Part shown: piece after piece, positions 1 to 8,607 of the stretch | How the letters are laid out: each line of letters begins with the position of its first letter | Numbering within the stretch: position 1 is the stretch's first letter | NCBI GenBank assembly: GCA_964396385.1 | Contig: CAYNFH010000074.1 | Location: 1 to 26,044, forward strand | DNA: 26,044 nt | From: CAYNFH01 sp964396385 | Lineage (GTDB): Bacteria > Armatimonadota > Chthonomonadetes > Chthonomonadales > CAJBBX01 | Reading direction: 5' to 3' | Program-made: the position numbers and the translations under genes | The notes under the pieces: model-generated | The model's database searches: none | What the model saw: the letters and a program-made list of their open reading frames with translations, nothing else | What the model was told of the DNA's origin: nothing

Positions 1-1
1 A

Positions 2-66
2 CCGAAGGGAGGAATCTGGCCTCCGGGACAGAGCGGCCAGATTCCTCAGTCGCTTCGCTCCTTCGG
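2..66. repeat. REP-like intergenic hairpin
   Basis: The arm GGAATCTGGCC (11-21) is the exact reverse complement of GGCCAGATTCC (35-45). The outer flanks CCGAAGGGA (2-10) and CTCCTTCGG (58-66) also pair imperfectly, so the element folds into one long stem. It lies upstream of the peptidase gene and outside any convincing reading frame. Short palindromes of this kind are often dispersed in many copies in environmental genomes; only one copy lies in this window, so copy number is unknown. Confidence 0.6.
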
Positions 67-115
67 AATGACAAGTTACTGCCGCGGTCTCGTAGTAGGT
101 TTTTAAGGAGCAGTT

Positions 116-1048
116 ATGTCCGACACAGTGCCGTCTTTGATACAGCAGGTGGAGGAGGACTGCTTGCGCAGCCACCTCTACCACCTGGCGAAGGACCCGC
201 TGCCGTACCGGAAGGTCAATCACACCGTTTCCGGACACCGGCAGCACACCCTGGCGGAGACGGACGCCTGGATCGGCGCCCACCTGCACTCCTACGGGTA
301 CGCGGTCGAGCGGGAAGCCTGCCCGGTGCAGGCGTTCGGCTTCGACGCGAACAAGCCGAAGCAGCACTCCTACGCAGATCCGCCTCCCGGCACTCCCGTG
401 CACACTGCGTACAACCTGTACGCCAGGAAGCGAGGTCGGAGCGCGCCGGAGGAGATCATCCTCCTACTAGCGCACAAGGACTCGCAGAGCTGGATCGACT
501 CTCCCGGCGCATACGACAACGGTTCCGGGACCGTCGCGATACTGGAGATCGCGCGCGTGCTGGGGAGCTATCCCAGTGAGCGCTCTCTGTGGTTCCTGTT
601 CTGTAATGAGGAGCACGAGCCGTGGACCAGCGTTACGGCGGCGCAAAACGCGAAGGCGCGTGGCGATAACCTGGTGGCCATCTTTAATGTAGACAGCGTC
701 GGCGGGAAGTCCGACCAGGAGATCGCGGCGGGGCTCAAGCCCAACGTCACGCTCTACACCACCCCGGAGGGGAAGCGGCTGACCGATCTGATGGCAGCGG
801 TGAACGAAGCCTACGGGATTGGTCTGGCGCAGCGCGCGCACCTCCGCGAGTTTCCGAACGATGACGACGGCTCTTTCGTCAAGGCGGGCTTCGGCTGCGC
901 CGTGGCGAACATCGGCTCCTTTCCGTACGAAGACGCTCAGTACCACCTGGAGGGAGACATTCCGGAGCGCGTAGATTTCGAGAACGTGCGGATGGCGGCG
1001 CAGGCTACGCTCGCGGCCGTAGTTTGGCTGGATCAGGGGAGATGGTGA
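116..1048 (+). CDS. M28-family zinc peptidase
   Basis: A 310-residue protein with the co-catalytic zinc-ligand set of peptidase family M28 in the right order: H120 in AHKDS, D134 in GAYDNGSG, the E165-E166 pair in CNEEHE, D193 in NVDSVG and H277 in YHLEG. Family members are aminopeptidases or carboxypeptidases that remove residues from peptide ends. No signal peptide is visible, so it is probably cytoplasmic. The start is supported by AAGGAG at 105-110, five bases before ATG. Its stop codon lies inside the first heptamer of the repeat element that follows. The exact substrate cannot be read from sequence. The next gene in the same direction is an aminotransferase. Confidence 0.88.
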   Translation: MSDTVPSLIQQVEEDCLRSHLYHLAKDPLPYRKVNHTVSGHRQHTLAETDAWIGAHLHSYGYAVEREACPVQAFGFDANKPKQHSYADPPPGTPVHTAYNLYARKRGRSAPEEIILLLAHKDSQSWIDSPGAYDNGSGTVAILEIARVLGSYPSERSLWFLFCNEEHEPWTSVTAAQNAKARGDNLVAIFNVDSVGGKSDQEIAAGLKPNVTLYTTPEGKRLTDLMAAVNEAYGIGLAQRAHLREFPNDDDGSFVKAGFGCAVANIGSFPYEDAQYHLEGDIPERVDFENVRMAAQATLAAVVWLDQGRW

Positions 1049-1177
1049 TAGGTGATAGGTGATGGGTGCGGAAGCCCCCTCCCAGCCCTCGGACCAGTGG
1101 CGGGCTGGGTACCCTCCCCCAATACTGGGGGAGCAGATGGAATCCGGACTCACCTATCACCCATCACCTATCACCCC
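1044..1177. repeat. Heptamer-flanked inverted-repeat element
   Basis: Three to four GGTGATA-type heptamers (1044-1068) face an inverted set of CACCTAT/CACCCAT heptamers (1151-1177). Between them are two perfect internal stems: CCCAGCCC (1081-1088) with GGGCTGGG (1102-1109), and CTCCCCCA (1114-1121) with TGGGGGAG (1126-1133). The whole segment can fold as one nested structure. It starts within the last codons of the peptidase gene and ends just before the aminotransferase ribosome-binding site. It could be a short non-autonomous mobile element or a heptamer-repeat expansion that was copied in inverse. Confidence 0.7.
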
Positions 1178-1190
1178 AAAGGGAGAAGCC

Positions 1191-2378
1191 ATGTACCGAA
1201 TGGGGGAAGAGGAGATTGAGGAGCTGCGGTGCGTCATCCTGCGCAAACAGCTCTTTCGCGTGGGCGACCCCGCCGACGGACACCAGCAGGAGGTAGACCG
1301 GTTCGAGCGGGAGTGGGCGCAGAAGATCGGGACGCGCTACGCCCTCTGCATGTCAGGCGGCGGCACCGCGGCGCTCATCTGCGGCCTGGTGGGTCTGGGA
1401 ATCGGTCCGGGCGATGAGGTGATCGTACCGGCATATACGTGGATGGCGACCGCCACCGCGGTCCTCTCTGCCGGCGCGATTCCGGTGCTTGCGGAGGTGG
1501 ACGACACCCTCGCGCTGGATCCGGAGGACGTGGAGCGGAAGATGTCGCCAACCACGCGCGCCATCATCCCGGTGCACATGGTTGGGCGGCCGTCGGACCT
1601 GGCCGCGCTATGCGAGGTGGCGCGGCGCCATAGCGCACGCGTGCTGGAGGACTGCTGCCAGGCGGACGGTGGCGGGTATCGCGGCAGGAGGGTGGGGAGC
1701 TGGGGAGATGCGGGTGCCTTCAGCTTCAACCAGTACAAGATCATAAGCTGTGGAGAGGGCGGCGCCCTGGTGACCGATGACCGCGCCGTTTACGAGCGCG
1801 CCCTGGTGTTTCACGACAGCGGCGCCAACTTCCGGCCGTACGCACAGAAGCTCGAGACGCCGATCTTCGTCGGGCAGCAGTGGCGCGCCGACGAGGTGAT
1901 GGGCGCCATCCTGCGCGTACAGTTGCAGCGTCTGGATGGTATCCTGGCGGACCTGCGGCGGATCCGCAAGCGGTTCGAGGCGGAGCTTGCGACCGTATCC
2001 GGCCTCCGCGTAGCGGCAAACAATGACCCGGACGGGGACTGCGGAGTCGTCGCGGCGCTCCAGTTCGATACCGAGCAGATGGCGCGCACATTCGCCGATG
2101 CGCCGGGCGTCCACGGATGGCTGCCCATCGACAGCGGCAAGCACGTCTACACCAACTGGACTCCGCTGCTCGAGAAACGGATGGGCCACCATCCCGCACT
2201 CAACCCGTTCCACCATCCGCTTAACGCGGGGCTTCGTACGGAGTATTCGCCCGATATGTGTCCGCGTACGCTGAACCTGCTGGCGCGCACGGTGTTCATC
2301 TCGATGGATCCGGACTGGAGCGACGAAGAGGTAACGGAGCGGATCGCCGCTTGCCGCAGAGCTGTCCCCGGCGACTGA
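1191..2378 (+). CDS. DegT/DnrJ/EryC1/StrS-family PLP aminotransferase
   Basis: A 395-residue fold-type I PLP enzyme of the sugar/cyclitol aminotransferase family. Visible marks are the phosphate-binding SGGGTAAL (residues 55-62), D154 in VLEDCCQA (pairs with the pyridine nitrogen), GAFSFN, and the Schiff-base lysine K183 in NQYKIISCGEGG. Members transaminate keto-sugars or cyclitols, or dehydrate/aromatise as in AHBA synthases; the substrate is not clear here. The start at 1191 is chosen because AGGGAGAAG lies just upstream and the protein begins at the usual family N terminus. The same frame is open back to 1059, but that part is inverted-repeat DNA. The stop codon falls inside dispersed-repeat copy 1. 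No sugar-nucleotide genes adjoin it, so its pathway is unknown. Confidence 0.9.
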   Translation: MYRMGEEEIEELRCVILRKQLFRVGDPADGHQQEVDRFEREWAQKIGTRYALCMSGGGTAALICGLVGLGIGPGDEVIVPAYTWMATATAVLSAGAIPVLAEVDDTLALDPEDVERKMSPTTRAIIPVHMVGRPSDLAALCEVARRHSARVLEDCCQADGGGYRGRRVGSWGDAGAFSFNQYKIISCGEGGALVTDDRAVYERALVFHDSGANFRPYAQKLETPIFVGQQWRADEVMGAILRVQLQRLDGILADLRRIRKRFEAELATVSGLRVAANNDPDGDCGVVAALQFDTEQMARTFADAPGVHGWLPIDSGKHVYTNWTPLLEKRMGHHPALNPFHHPLNAGLRTEYSPDMCPRTLNLLARTVFISMDPDWSDEEVTERIAACRRAVPGD

Positions 2379-2446
2379 AGTCGCGGGCAACAAGCACGCA
2401 AAGTCCGCCTACGCGGACTCCGGAAAGTACAAAGAACCAGCCGGAT
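2366..2446 (+). repeat. Dispersed intergenic repeat, copy 1
   Basis: This stretch is closely similar to 22986-23063, sharing blocks such as TCGCGGGCAACA and GCGGACTCCGGAAAGTAC in the same order. It contains two hairpins: GCGACT-GA-AGTCGC across the aminotransferase stop codon, and AGTCCGC (2402-2408) with GCGGACT (2413-2419) around a CTAC loop. It begins inside the last codons of the aminotransferase gene and its tail supplies the ATG at 2445. Both copies lie on the plus strand. Confidence 0.7.
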
Positions 2447-4568
2447 GAACCATTTAGCACACCGGATGGGCAGACTACGGATTCTGGCGGCGGCAATGCT
2501 CCTTGTTGCGGCTCCCGCGAAGCCGCAGGCGGATATACCGGGTGTTAGATTCCCCTTCGTAATCCCATGGGATGATTCGGCTCCCAGTCTGGTGGATGTG
2601 TCCTTCCTCAACCGTGCGCCGGCTGGCGCGCACGGGTACATCCAGGTGCGCGGCTCCCACTTTGTAGAAAGCGGTACGGGAAGGCGCATCCGGTTCCTGG
2701 GGGTCAACTTCGCCGAGGTGGGCGCGCCGTTCCCCACGCACCGCGATGCGGAGAAGATTGCGGCGCATCTCGCCAAGTACGGCGTGAACCTGGTCCGTTT
2801 CCTCGGTATCGACGATATCTGGGACTCGAAGGGGACTATCTGGGACACGCGCTATAAGGACCACCGGTTCGATCCGGTGCGGCTCGAGCTGCTGGATTAC
2901 CTCATTTATCAGCTCAAGCAGCACGGGATCTACTCCGGAGTCCCGCTGCACCTTATTAATCAGTTCAGACCGGAGGATGGCTTTGCGGATACCGTCCGCA
3001 AGCTCCCGTTCGAGTTTGGCAACCGGGTGGACGAGTTCGACGCCCACATGATCGCGCTCCAGAAGTCGACCGCGCGGACCCTGCTAACCCACGTGAACCC
3101 CTACACCCATCGGGCGTATGTGGACGAGCCCGCGATCCTGGACGTGGAGATCACGAATGAGGACTCCTTGCTGGGAGATGAAGATAACCTTGGAGGCGGG
3201 CTGGACCGTCTCCCGGAACCGTTCGCCGGGGAGCTGAAGGCGCTCTGGAACGCGTGGCTGGCACGCCGCTATCCGTCCGCCAGTCACAATGTCCCCCTGC
3301 CCGGCTCCCCTCGCGGTCGCGAGCGGGAGGAATGGGTCGCGTTCCTGTGCGACACCGAGCTCGCCTTCGCGCGCGAGATGCGGCGGTTTCTCAAAGAGGA
3401 GCTGCACCTGCACTCGCTGGTGGTCTGCTCCCAGGTTTCCTACGGTGGGCTGTTTGGCCAGTACCGGGAACTTAGGATGGACTATGTAGACCAGCACGGC
3501 TACTGGAGCCATCCGGAGTTCCCGCACACGCAGTGGGACTCGGCGGACTGGACCATCAATCCCGTCTCCATGGCGGCCAGAATGGGAGAGAGGTGGACGC
3601 TGCCGGAGATCGGCGAGTACCGGGACATCCAGAAACCCTACTCCATCAGCGAGTACAACCTCGCGGCGCCCAATCCGTACCAGTCCGAGTGCATGCCGCT
3701 GCTGGCATCCTTCGCGGCGTTCCAAGACTGGGACGCCATCACCCCCTTCGACTATGGGTACTACGGCGCACAGGCGGAGAATGCGAAGATCCAGGGCTGG
3801 TTCGCGCTGGGCGCCAACCCGGCCAAGTGGGCGTTCTTTCCATCGGCGGCGCTCCTGTTCCGCGCGGGCGAGATTCCCTCCACCGTGTTTTGGCGCACAG
3901 TTTCGCTTCCCGCCACCCTCACCGCTACCGCCCTGCTGCGGGATCGTTCCACACTGTCCATATGGGGTCGCGCCGGTATCGATCCGCACGCGGGGCTATC
4001 TCACCGGCTGGGTGTGAGTATTGGCGGGTCTAAGGCAACTCAGACAAGTCCGACTAGCCTGAGAGGCCGGACGGGCAGAGACAAGGCCGCGCCCGTGCTG
4101 GGGAGTGAGACGGCGCGGGAGGAGACGGCCCGCTATACCGCGGACGCGCCGTGCGCCAAGGTTGTGGTGGGCTTCGTGGCCGGGAAGCGAGTCATTCTAT
4201 CGGGCGCCACATTCGCGTTTGGCCAGATGCCGAACCGCTTCGCGGCGGTCACCCTGGTGGCGGTGGACCGGAAGCCGCTCTCCCGTTCGGCGCGGCTGCT
4301 GCTGACGGCGGTGGACCGTGTGGAGAACACGGGCATGCGGTGGAACGCCGCGCACAACAGCGTGGGGGAGCATTGGGGAACGGCGCCTACCCTGGCGGAT
4401 GCGGTTCCGGTCGCCGTAACCCTGAAGACCGATGGCCCGCGGCGGGTGGTTGCGCTGGATGAACGCGGCTTGCCGAAGCAGAGCGTCCCGTCGCTTTATC
4501 GCAAGGGGCAGCTCACCTTCCGCGTCGGCCCGTCCAACCGCACCCTCTGGTATGCGGTGACTAAGTGA
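2445..4568 (+). CDS. Secreted GH5-like (clan GH-A) glycoside hydrolase
   Basis: A 707-residue exported protein. The N terminus has basic residues then a hydrophobic run (residues 11-24), typical of a signal peptide. A beta-alpha barrel follows, with FLGVNF and GVNLVRFLG in the early strands, the acid/base in EITNED (N238-E239) and a probable nucleophile E403 in SISEYN, matching the NE/E pair of clan GH-A. The C-terminal 200 residues are beta-rich and unassigned. It would cleave beta-linked polysaccharide outside the cytoplasm; the substrate cannot be told. No good ribosome-binding site is seen. The ATG at 2445 is provided by the upstream repeat, so the ATG at 2466 (which keeps the signal peptide intact) may be the native start. 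Its last 73 bases overlap the opposite-strand gene. Confidence 0.82.
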   Translation: MNHLAHRMGRLRILAAAMLLVAAPAKPQADIPGVRFPFVIPWDDSAPSLVDVSFLNRAPAGAHGYIQVRGSHFVESGTGRRIRFLGVNFAEVGAPFPTHRDAEKIAAHLAKYGVNLVRFLGIDDIWDSKGTIWDTRYKDHRFDPVRLELLDYLIYQLKQHGIYSGVPLHLINQFRPEDGFADTVRKLPFEFGNRVDEFDAHMIALQKSTARTLLTHVNPYTHRAYVDEPAILDVEITNEDSLLGDEDNLGGGLDRLPEPFAGELKALWNAWLARRYPSASHNVPLPGSPRGREREEWVAFLCDTELAFAREMRRFLKEELHLHSLVVCSQVSYGGLFGQYRELRMDYVDQHGYWSHPEFPHTQWDSADWTINPVSMAARMGERWTLPEIGEYRDIQKPYSISEYNLAAPNPYQSECMPLLASFAAFQDWDAITPFDYGYYGAQAENAKIQGWFALGANPAKWAFFPSAALLFRAGEIPSTVFWRTVSLPATLTATALLRDRSTLSIWGRAGIDPHAGLSHRLGVSIGGSKATQTSPTSLRGRTGRDKAAPVLGSETAREETARYTADAPCAKVVVGFVAGKRVILSGATFAFGQMPNRFAAVTLVAVDRKPLSRSARLLLTAVDRVENTGMRWNAAHNSVGEHWGTAPTLADAVPVAVTLKTDGPRRVVALDERGLPKQSVPSLYRKGQLTFRVGPSNRTLWYAVTK

Positions 4569-6409
4569 CGGCAAAGGCTGAGCGCGCGCTGTAACGGGTA
4601 CGTAGTGCTGGACAGCCCGGCGCCGGGCAAGGCTGGCAGTGGCGGCTCGAACTGGAGGATCGCACTCCACACGCGCCGCCCGGTAGGGGCGGTTGCCTGC
4701 AGCTCCACGCGGTCCGGCGACCCGCCTTTGCCCGCCGCGATTCGCCCGCGAAGGACAGCCGGGCCCATCGACGAGGTAGACGGACCGTTTGATGTACCGA
4801 GCAGACCTGCGGACAGCCTGGCCAACCTGTCAGGCGAGAGTGAGCCGAGGGCGAGACCGCTGCCTTCGAACGTGGCCGACAGTTCTTCCGGCGAAAGCGC
4901 TGCGAGCGACTTCATTACGCGAACTTTCTGCATGGAGTCCCACGGGCCAGAAGCGGGGAGCGCTAGGTCCAGCGTCAATCGCAGTTGCGGCCAGCTCAGC
5001 TCGGACGCTATGCGCAGGCGCTCCGCAAACGTAAAGCCACCGTCGTGCATGGCCTGACGGATCCACGCCTGAATCAGCCGATCCGGCACGTCTACGGCGC
5101 GGTCGTATGCCCATGTCCTGCTCCAGATTAGGACGTCCCTTCCGTTCCTTATGGCCGTGAATCCCCACTCTTTGCAGGCGGCGTTGATAAGCTGGGTGGG
5201 CGTGCCTTTAAGAATGCGCAACCCGCGAGAGGGCGCGCCCCAATAGACTGGCTTGAAGAAATGCTCCTGGTAGAGATTGGTGCCGGCCGCCCGGGCGATG
5301 GCGCGAAATGTAAAACCGCTGTCCGAACGCTGTGCCGGCGTTACGGCCGGGTCAAGCAAGGCGGGCGCTATATCTACCGTGGGCTCTCCCGGTAATGGTG
5401 CCAGATCCGGCGGGCCCGTGTCCCTGAGGGGATCGAAGACGACATGCATCTCCCCGCCATCGTAAAGGCTAACGCCCTCCAGCCGCAGTCCGAAGAGGGT
5501 GGAACGCTCGGGGTGCTCGCCGCCATAGAGATCCTGTTGGAAGGATAGTCGAGGAGGATCAGGCGGAGAATCGGGGACACCGTTCGGAAACGGGTCCGGT
5601 GCTCCTGACTGGATCGCGGCAGTTCGCATCCGCTGCTCCGACTCGCGCCATTTCCTGTTGAATGATGCCACCTGATCGCGCAGAATGCCAAGCGAAATAG
5701 GCACTGCCCCGTCTCGGATGAGTTCATCCAATTGCTCGTCGGATAGTCCGCCCAGTGCATCCCGGAACGGCTGCAAATCCGGATCGGTGAGGTAGCTCTG
5801 GGCTAGTTCGCCTTTATAATCTTGCCGCTCTCGATCGGTGGCCCGACATAACTGGTGAAACTCGCGGAGCAGTCGAATAGCGCGTTGGCGCGGTTCGTCG
5901 AGAGCAAGCTGCTCATTCCGTTCCGAGATCGCGTCTCTCCAGAGGCGGTACGCCGGATGTGCGCTGTTGCCGTTGAGCCTTTCCCAGTAGTAGCCCTTCG
6001 GCTGATCTAGACTGTGACTCAAGAGCCGTGCCAGGAGATTCATCAACTTATACAGTGGCACCCTCTCTAGATGAACCGTGATGCGCTGATCGGCTATGCC
6101 GGTACGCGCGCTCAGCCCAATGCCATACGCGCTGGACACTTCGCGGAGCACCCCTCCAAGAGGGCGAGAGGCGGCGGACAGGGTAATCGGAATCCTAAGA
6201 CTCCGGTCCTGCGCTAAGGCGTCGGCGGTGGTTTCCGCACGGTTCAGGTGGGGATCGGTTGCCGTCTGGGCACTAGCGGATGGAGAAGTTGTCGCTGCCA
6301 TCGCCAGCGCGAAGGCGGCGATGAACGCTGTGCCGCAACGATGGCCGGACCACAATTTCCCCACCGGCACGCTATACCTGGTAGGAAAATGGTCCCGGGT
6401 AGATGTCAT
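4496..6409 (-). CDS. Secreted protein with two STN-like modules (paralogue of the anti-sigma sensor region)
   Basis: A 637-residue protein with an N-terminal hydrophobic segment ending in ASAQTA (residues 26-50), a probable signal peptide. Residues about 71-160 resemble an STN (secretin/TonB short N-terminal) fold: a beta strand, a helix ending in YGIGL, ITVHLERVPL, then a helix ending near GYYWE. A second smaller module spans about 363-435. The stretch after it (VPDRLIQAW to HDGG and then LSWPQL) aligns well with VPRRLLVRW to RDGG and then LSDQQL in the anti-sigma protein at 9767-12367, so the two are paralogues. This one lacks the zinc finger and membrane span. No clear ribosome-binding site precedes the ATG at 6409; a GTG at 6370 is an alternative. 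The last 24 residues look unlike protein and overlap the glycosidase gene, suggesting a lost stop codon. Function is unknown. Confidence 0.72.
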   Translation of the reverse strand: MTSTRDHFPTRYSVPVGKLWSGHRCGTAFIAAFALAMAATTSPSASAQTATDPHLNRAETTADALAQDRSLRIPITLSAASRPLGGVLREVSSAYGIGLSARTGIADQRITVHLERVPLYKLMNLLARLLSHSLDQPKGYYWERLNGNSAHPAYRLWRDAISERNEQLALDEPRQRAIRLLREFHQLCRATDRERQDYKGELAQSYLTDPDLQPFRDALGGLSDEQLDELIRDGAVPISLGILRDQVASFNRKWRESEQRMRTAAIQSGAPDPFPNGVPDSPPDPPRLSFQQDLYGGEHPERSTLFGLRLEGVSLYDGGEMHVVFDPLRDTGPPDLAPLPGEPTVDIAPALLDPAVTPAQRSDSGFTFRAIARAAGTNLYQEHFFKPVYWGAPSRGLRILKGTPTQLINAACKEWGFTAIRNGRDVLIWSRTWAYDRAVDVPDRLIQAWIRQAMHDGGFTFAERLRIASELSWPQLRLTLDLALPASGPWDSMQKVRVMKSLAALSPEELSATFEGSGLALGSLSPDRLARLSAGLLGTSNGPSTSSMGPAVLRGRIAAGKGGSPDRVELQATAPTGRRVWSAILQFEPPLPALPGAGLSSTTYPLQRALSLCRHLVTAYQRVRLDGPTRKVSCPLR

Positions 6410-6661
6410 ATTGCTTGTTTGTTGAAGATCTGGTGTCGTGAAACTGGTACTGGTAGTAGACCACGCCGAATCCAGGTTTATAGTACTTTAGGATATGATC
6501 CTGTACGGCATCCGGCGCAAAACCGCAGCATTGTGCGCGCACAGACGCTTTTGGGGAGCGTGTCCGCTTAGAGGGAGCGATGAGGAAGGTGGTCTGGCGG
6601 GAACTGTGTCTCCATGATCGGCGCCTGTGGAGTGTTTGGCTTCCACTTGGAACACGGCTTG

Positions 6662-8161
6662 ATGTTTAGGTCCGCAGCTATCCTTTGCTTTATGGCGTCC
6701 GGAGCCCCAGCATTAGCTGTAGTACCGACCTTCCAGCAGCTCATGGACCCGGCTGTATTCCCGGAGGCGCAGCGGGGAATGAAGGTGCAATCGGCCCGGC
6801 TCGATAGCGGGCGGTTCGTGGTGACGACTACCGGGGCGCGGTTTTCGGCCGACCTGCAGGCGGGGCAGATCACGTGCGAACAGCGGATCGGGCACCTTCG
6901 GCCGGTCGCGCGCCTGCGGCTGTCGGCGCCGCTTACCGGCGGCTCGCTGACCCACGCCGGACCGGGGCGGGCGATCCTGGCCTTCGAGCGGCCGGCGGCG
7001 ACTATCCGCGTGAACGGCGACTCCCTGCTCATGCTGCACGCGCACGCGCCGCTGGTGGTCGAGGTGGAGCGCCTCATCCCCGTCGCGTGGGAGGCCTCCT
7101 ACGGCAGCGATCACCTGATGCTGGATGAGTGGGGCGGGTTCGGCCTCTACTGCTCCGAGCCGCGGCTGGAGGACGGCTATGCTCCCCGCTCGACTATGGT
7201 GGCGCGTTACGCGCTGCCGGCGGATGCGGTACTCTGGATGGCCGTCTGCCCGCCCAAGCCGTACGACTGGCGCCGCTCGCTGCGAGACAACGTGGTCTGG
7301 CACTGGTCCAATAAGGTGGGCTACCCTTCCGACGCGGAGCTCCGCTCGTGGCGGCCCTCCGGCAACATCGCGCTCCTCCAGTCAGAGGTGATGCTCTGGC
7401 GGGACTGGAACCTGGACTTCGTCCCCCGCCTGGGCGCCGCCGAGTTCGCGCGCGTCCGAGATACGCTGCACCGGCTGGGAATGCGCATGATGGTCTACAC
7501 CAGTCCCTACTACTTTCTGAAGGGCACGCCGCTCGAGCCGCAGTCCATGAACAGCTTTGAGGGCGGGCGGGACTATCCGCCGGGCACGCCGACCGGCGAG
7601 AACATCGACCTGTTTATGGCGGCCATCTGCCGCCTCGTCCATACCTATAGGCCCGACGCCCTCTACTTTGACGGCCAGTACATGGAGAACCCGGCGGCGC
7701 TCTACGCGCTGGCAAGGCGCTCCCGGGCGCTGCTCGGCGAGCGCGGCCTGCTGGAGTGGCACTCTACGCGGGCACTGGGAGAGGGACTGTGCTACCTGCC
7801 GCCCGCCGATGCCTACGTCGATTTCGTTCTGCGTGGCGAGGAAGAGAGCAGACGCTACGCGGACTACCGGTATCTTCGCTTCTTCGTATCCGGATACAAC
7901 GCGCACAACAGTATCGGCGTCCTGTCCAACAACATGTCCGGGTCGCTCACGCCGGAGCTTGCGCGCGCGGTCCTGCGCGTCAACGCGCGCCTCCATACGA
8001 TTGTGGACTGGCTGGATGAGCCGGCGATCATGCGGTCGCTGCGCGAGGATTACCGCAGCGCGTTAACACCCGCATTACGCGCGGAGGTGGAGCGCGGCTT
8101 AGATAGCCGGCAAGCGCAGGTGTACGCGGAAGATGGAGGCGCTTCTAGGAGGGGACCCTAG
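6662..8161 (+). CDS. Secreted TIM-barrel glycoside hydrolase-like protein
   Basis: A protein of about 499 residues beginning with a good signal peptide (MFRSAAILCFMASGAPALA, cleavage after ALA). The first half is beta-sandwich-like; the second half has barrel features, including MRMMVYTSPYY, then PDALYFDGQYMENP (likely a catalytic Asp at a strand end) and GLLEWHST. This resembles alpha-galactosidase-like or fucosidase-like barrels of uncharacterised families, but I cannot name the family. The same frame is open back to an ATG at 6614; 6662 is preferred because it places the basic residue right before the hydrophobic core. Neither start has a strong ribosome-binding site. About 250 bp of lower-GC DNA separates it from the divergent STN protein gene and probably holds both promoters. 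Confidence 0.68.
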   Translation: MFRSAAILCFMASGAPALAVVPTFQQLMDPAVFPEAQRGMKVQSARLDSGRFVVTTTGARFSADLQAGQITCEQRIGHLRPVARLRLSAPLTGGSLTHAGPGRAILAFERPAATIRVNGDSLLMLHAHAPLVVEVERLIPVAWEASYGSDHLMLDEWGGFGLYCSEPRLEDGYAPRSTMVARYALPADAVLWMAVCPPKPYDWRRSLRDNVVWHWSNKVGYPSDAELRSWRPSGNIALLQSEVMLWRDWNLDFVPRLGAAEFARVRDTLHRLGMRMMVYTSPYYFLKGTPLEPQSMNSFEGGRDYPPGTPTGENIDLFMAAICRLVHTYRPDALYFDGQYMENPAALYALARRSRALLGERGLLEWHSTRALGEGLCYLPPADAYVDFVLRGEEESRRYADYRYLRFFVSGYNAHNSIGVLSNNMSGSLTPELARAVLRVNARLHTIVDWLDEPAIMRSLREDYRSALTPALRAEVERGLDSRQAQVYAEDGGASRRGP

Positions 8162-8174
8162 ACCGTTTGCTCCG

Positions 8175-8188
8175 GCCGGGACCCCGGC
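8175..8188. terminator. GC-rich hairpin between convergent genes
   Basis: GCCGGG (8175-8180) pairs with CCCGGC (8183-8188) around a two-base loop, between the stops of the glycosidase and the small membrane protein. There is no T tract on either side, so this is at best a weak or factor-assisted bidirectional terminator. Confidence 0.35.
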
Positions 8189-8193
8189 AGGAG

Positions 8194-8403
8194 CTAACTA
8201 GACAGGGACGGCGCGCGGTTGAAGATCAGGGCCGCGATGGAGCCGAGGATGGGGAAGAACAGGATTACGGCCACCCAGACCAGCTTCATGACTCCGTCCA
8301 GGTTGCTGCGGGCCACGGAGGTGAGCGCCCATATGACAAGGACAATCTCCGCCACGAGGAACAGAACCCAGAGGGCCACCATCCCGCCAACGATGCTGCC
8401 CAT
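8194..8403 (-). CDS. Small PLDc_N-domain membrane protein
   Basis: A 69-residue protein with two membrane spans: residues about 7-28 (ALWVLFLVAEIVLVIWAL) and about 40-62 (LVWVAVILFFPILGSIAAL). The pattern of a first helix, a short polar linker, then W-x-x-x-I/L-F-x-P-x-x-G matches the PLDc_N domain, found at the N terminus of cardiolipin synthases and as stand-alone proteins of unknown role. An AAGGAG sequence lies about 11 bases upstream of the ATG at 8403, rather far but usable. It is divergent from the receiver-domain gene across about 200 bp. Confidence 0.75.
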   Translation of the reverse strand: MGSIVGGMVALWVLFLVAEIVLVIWALTSVARSNLDGVMKLVWVAVILFFPILGSIAALIFNRAPSLSS

Positions 8404-8582
8404 TCTGCTTGTCTTCTCCTTGCTCGAATTGTAGCGAGGAGGACGATCCCAACCTGAGGCGGGTTCCCAGCCCTACTGACCGTGCACGGAGCGAGGAGCT
8501 GGTACGCCATCCGGCCGGAGCTCGTGTGATGCGTAAATCCGAGCCGCTTGACCGACCGCAAGGAACATCGTGGCGAGTGATA

Positions 8583-8602
8583 CCTTCCAACTGTTTGGAA
8601 GG
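8583..8602 (+). promoter_or_regulatory. Hairpin covering the receiver gene ribosome-binding site
   Basis: CCTTCCAA (8583-8590) is the exact complement of TTGGAAGG (8595-8602), with a CTGT loop. The right arm contains the GGAAGG used as ribosome-binding site by the start codon at 8608. When folded, the mRNA would hide the site, so translation may be controlled by RNA structure. No ligand domain of a riboswitch is recognised. Confidence 0.45.
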
Positions 8603-8607
8603 AAGTG

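Noticed and set aside
1059..1190. N-terminal extension of the aminotransferase frame
   Set aside because: This part is inverted-repeat DNA and a good ribosome-binding site lies right before 1191.
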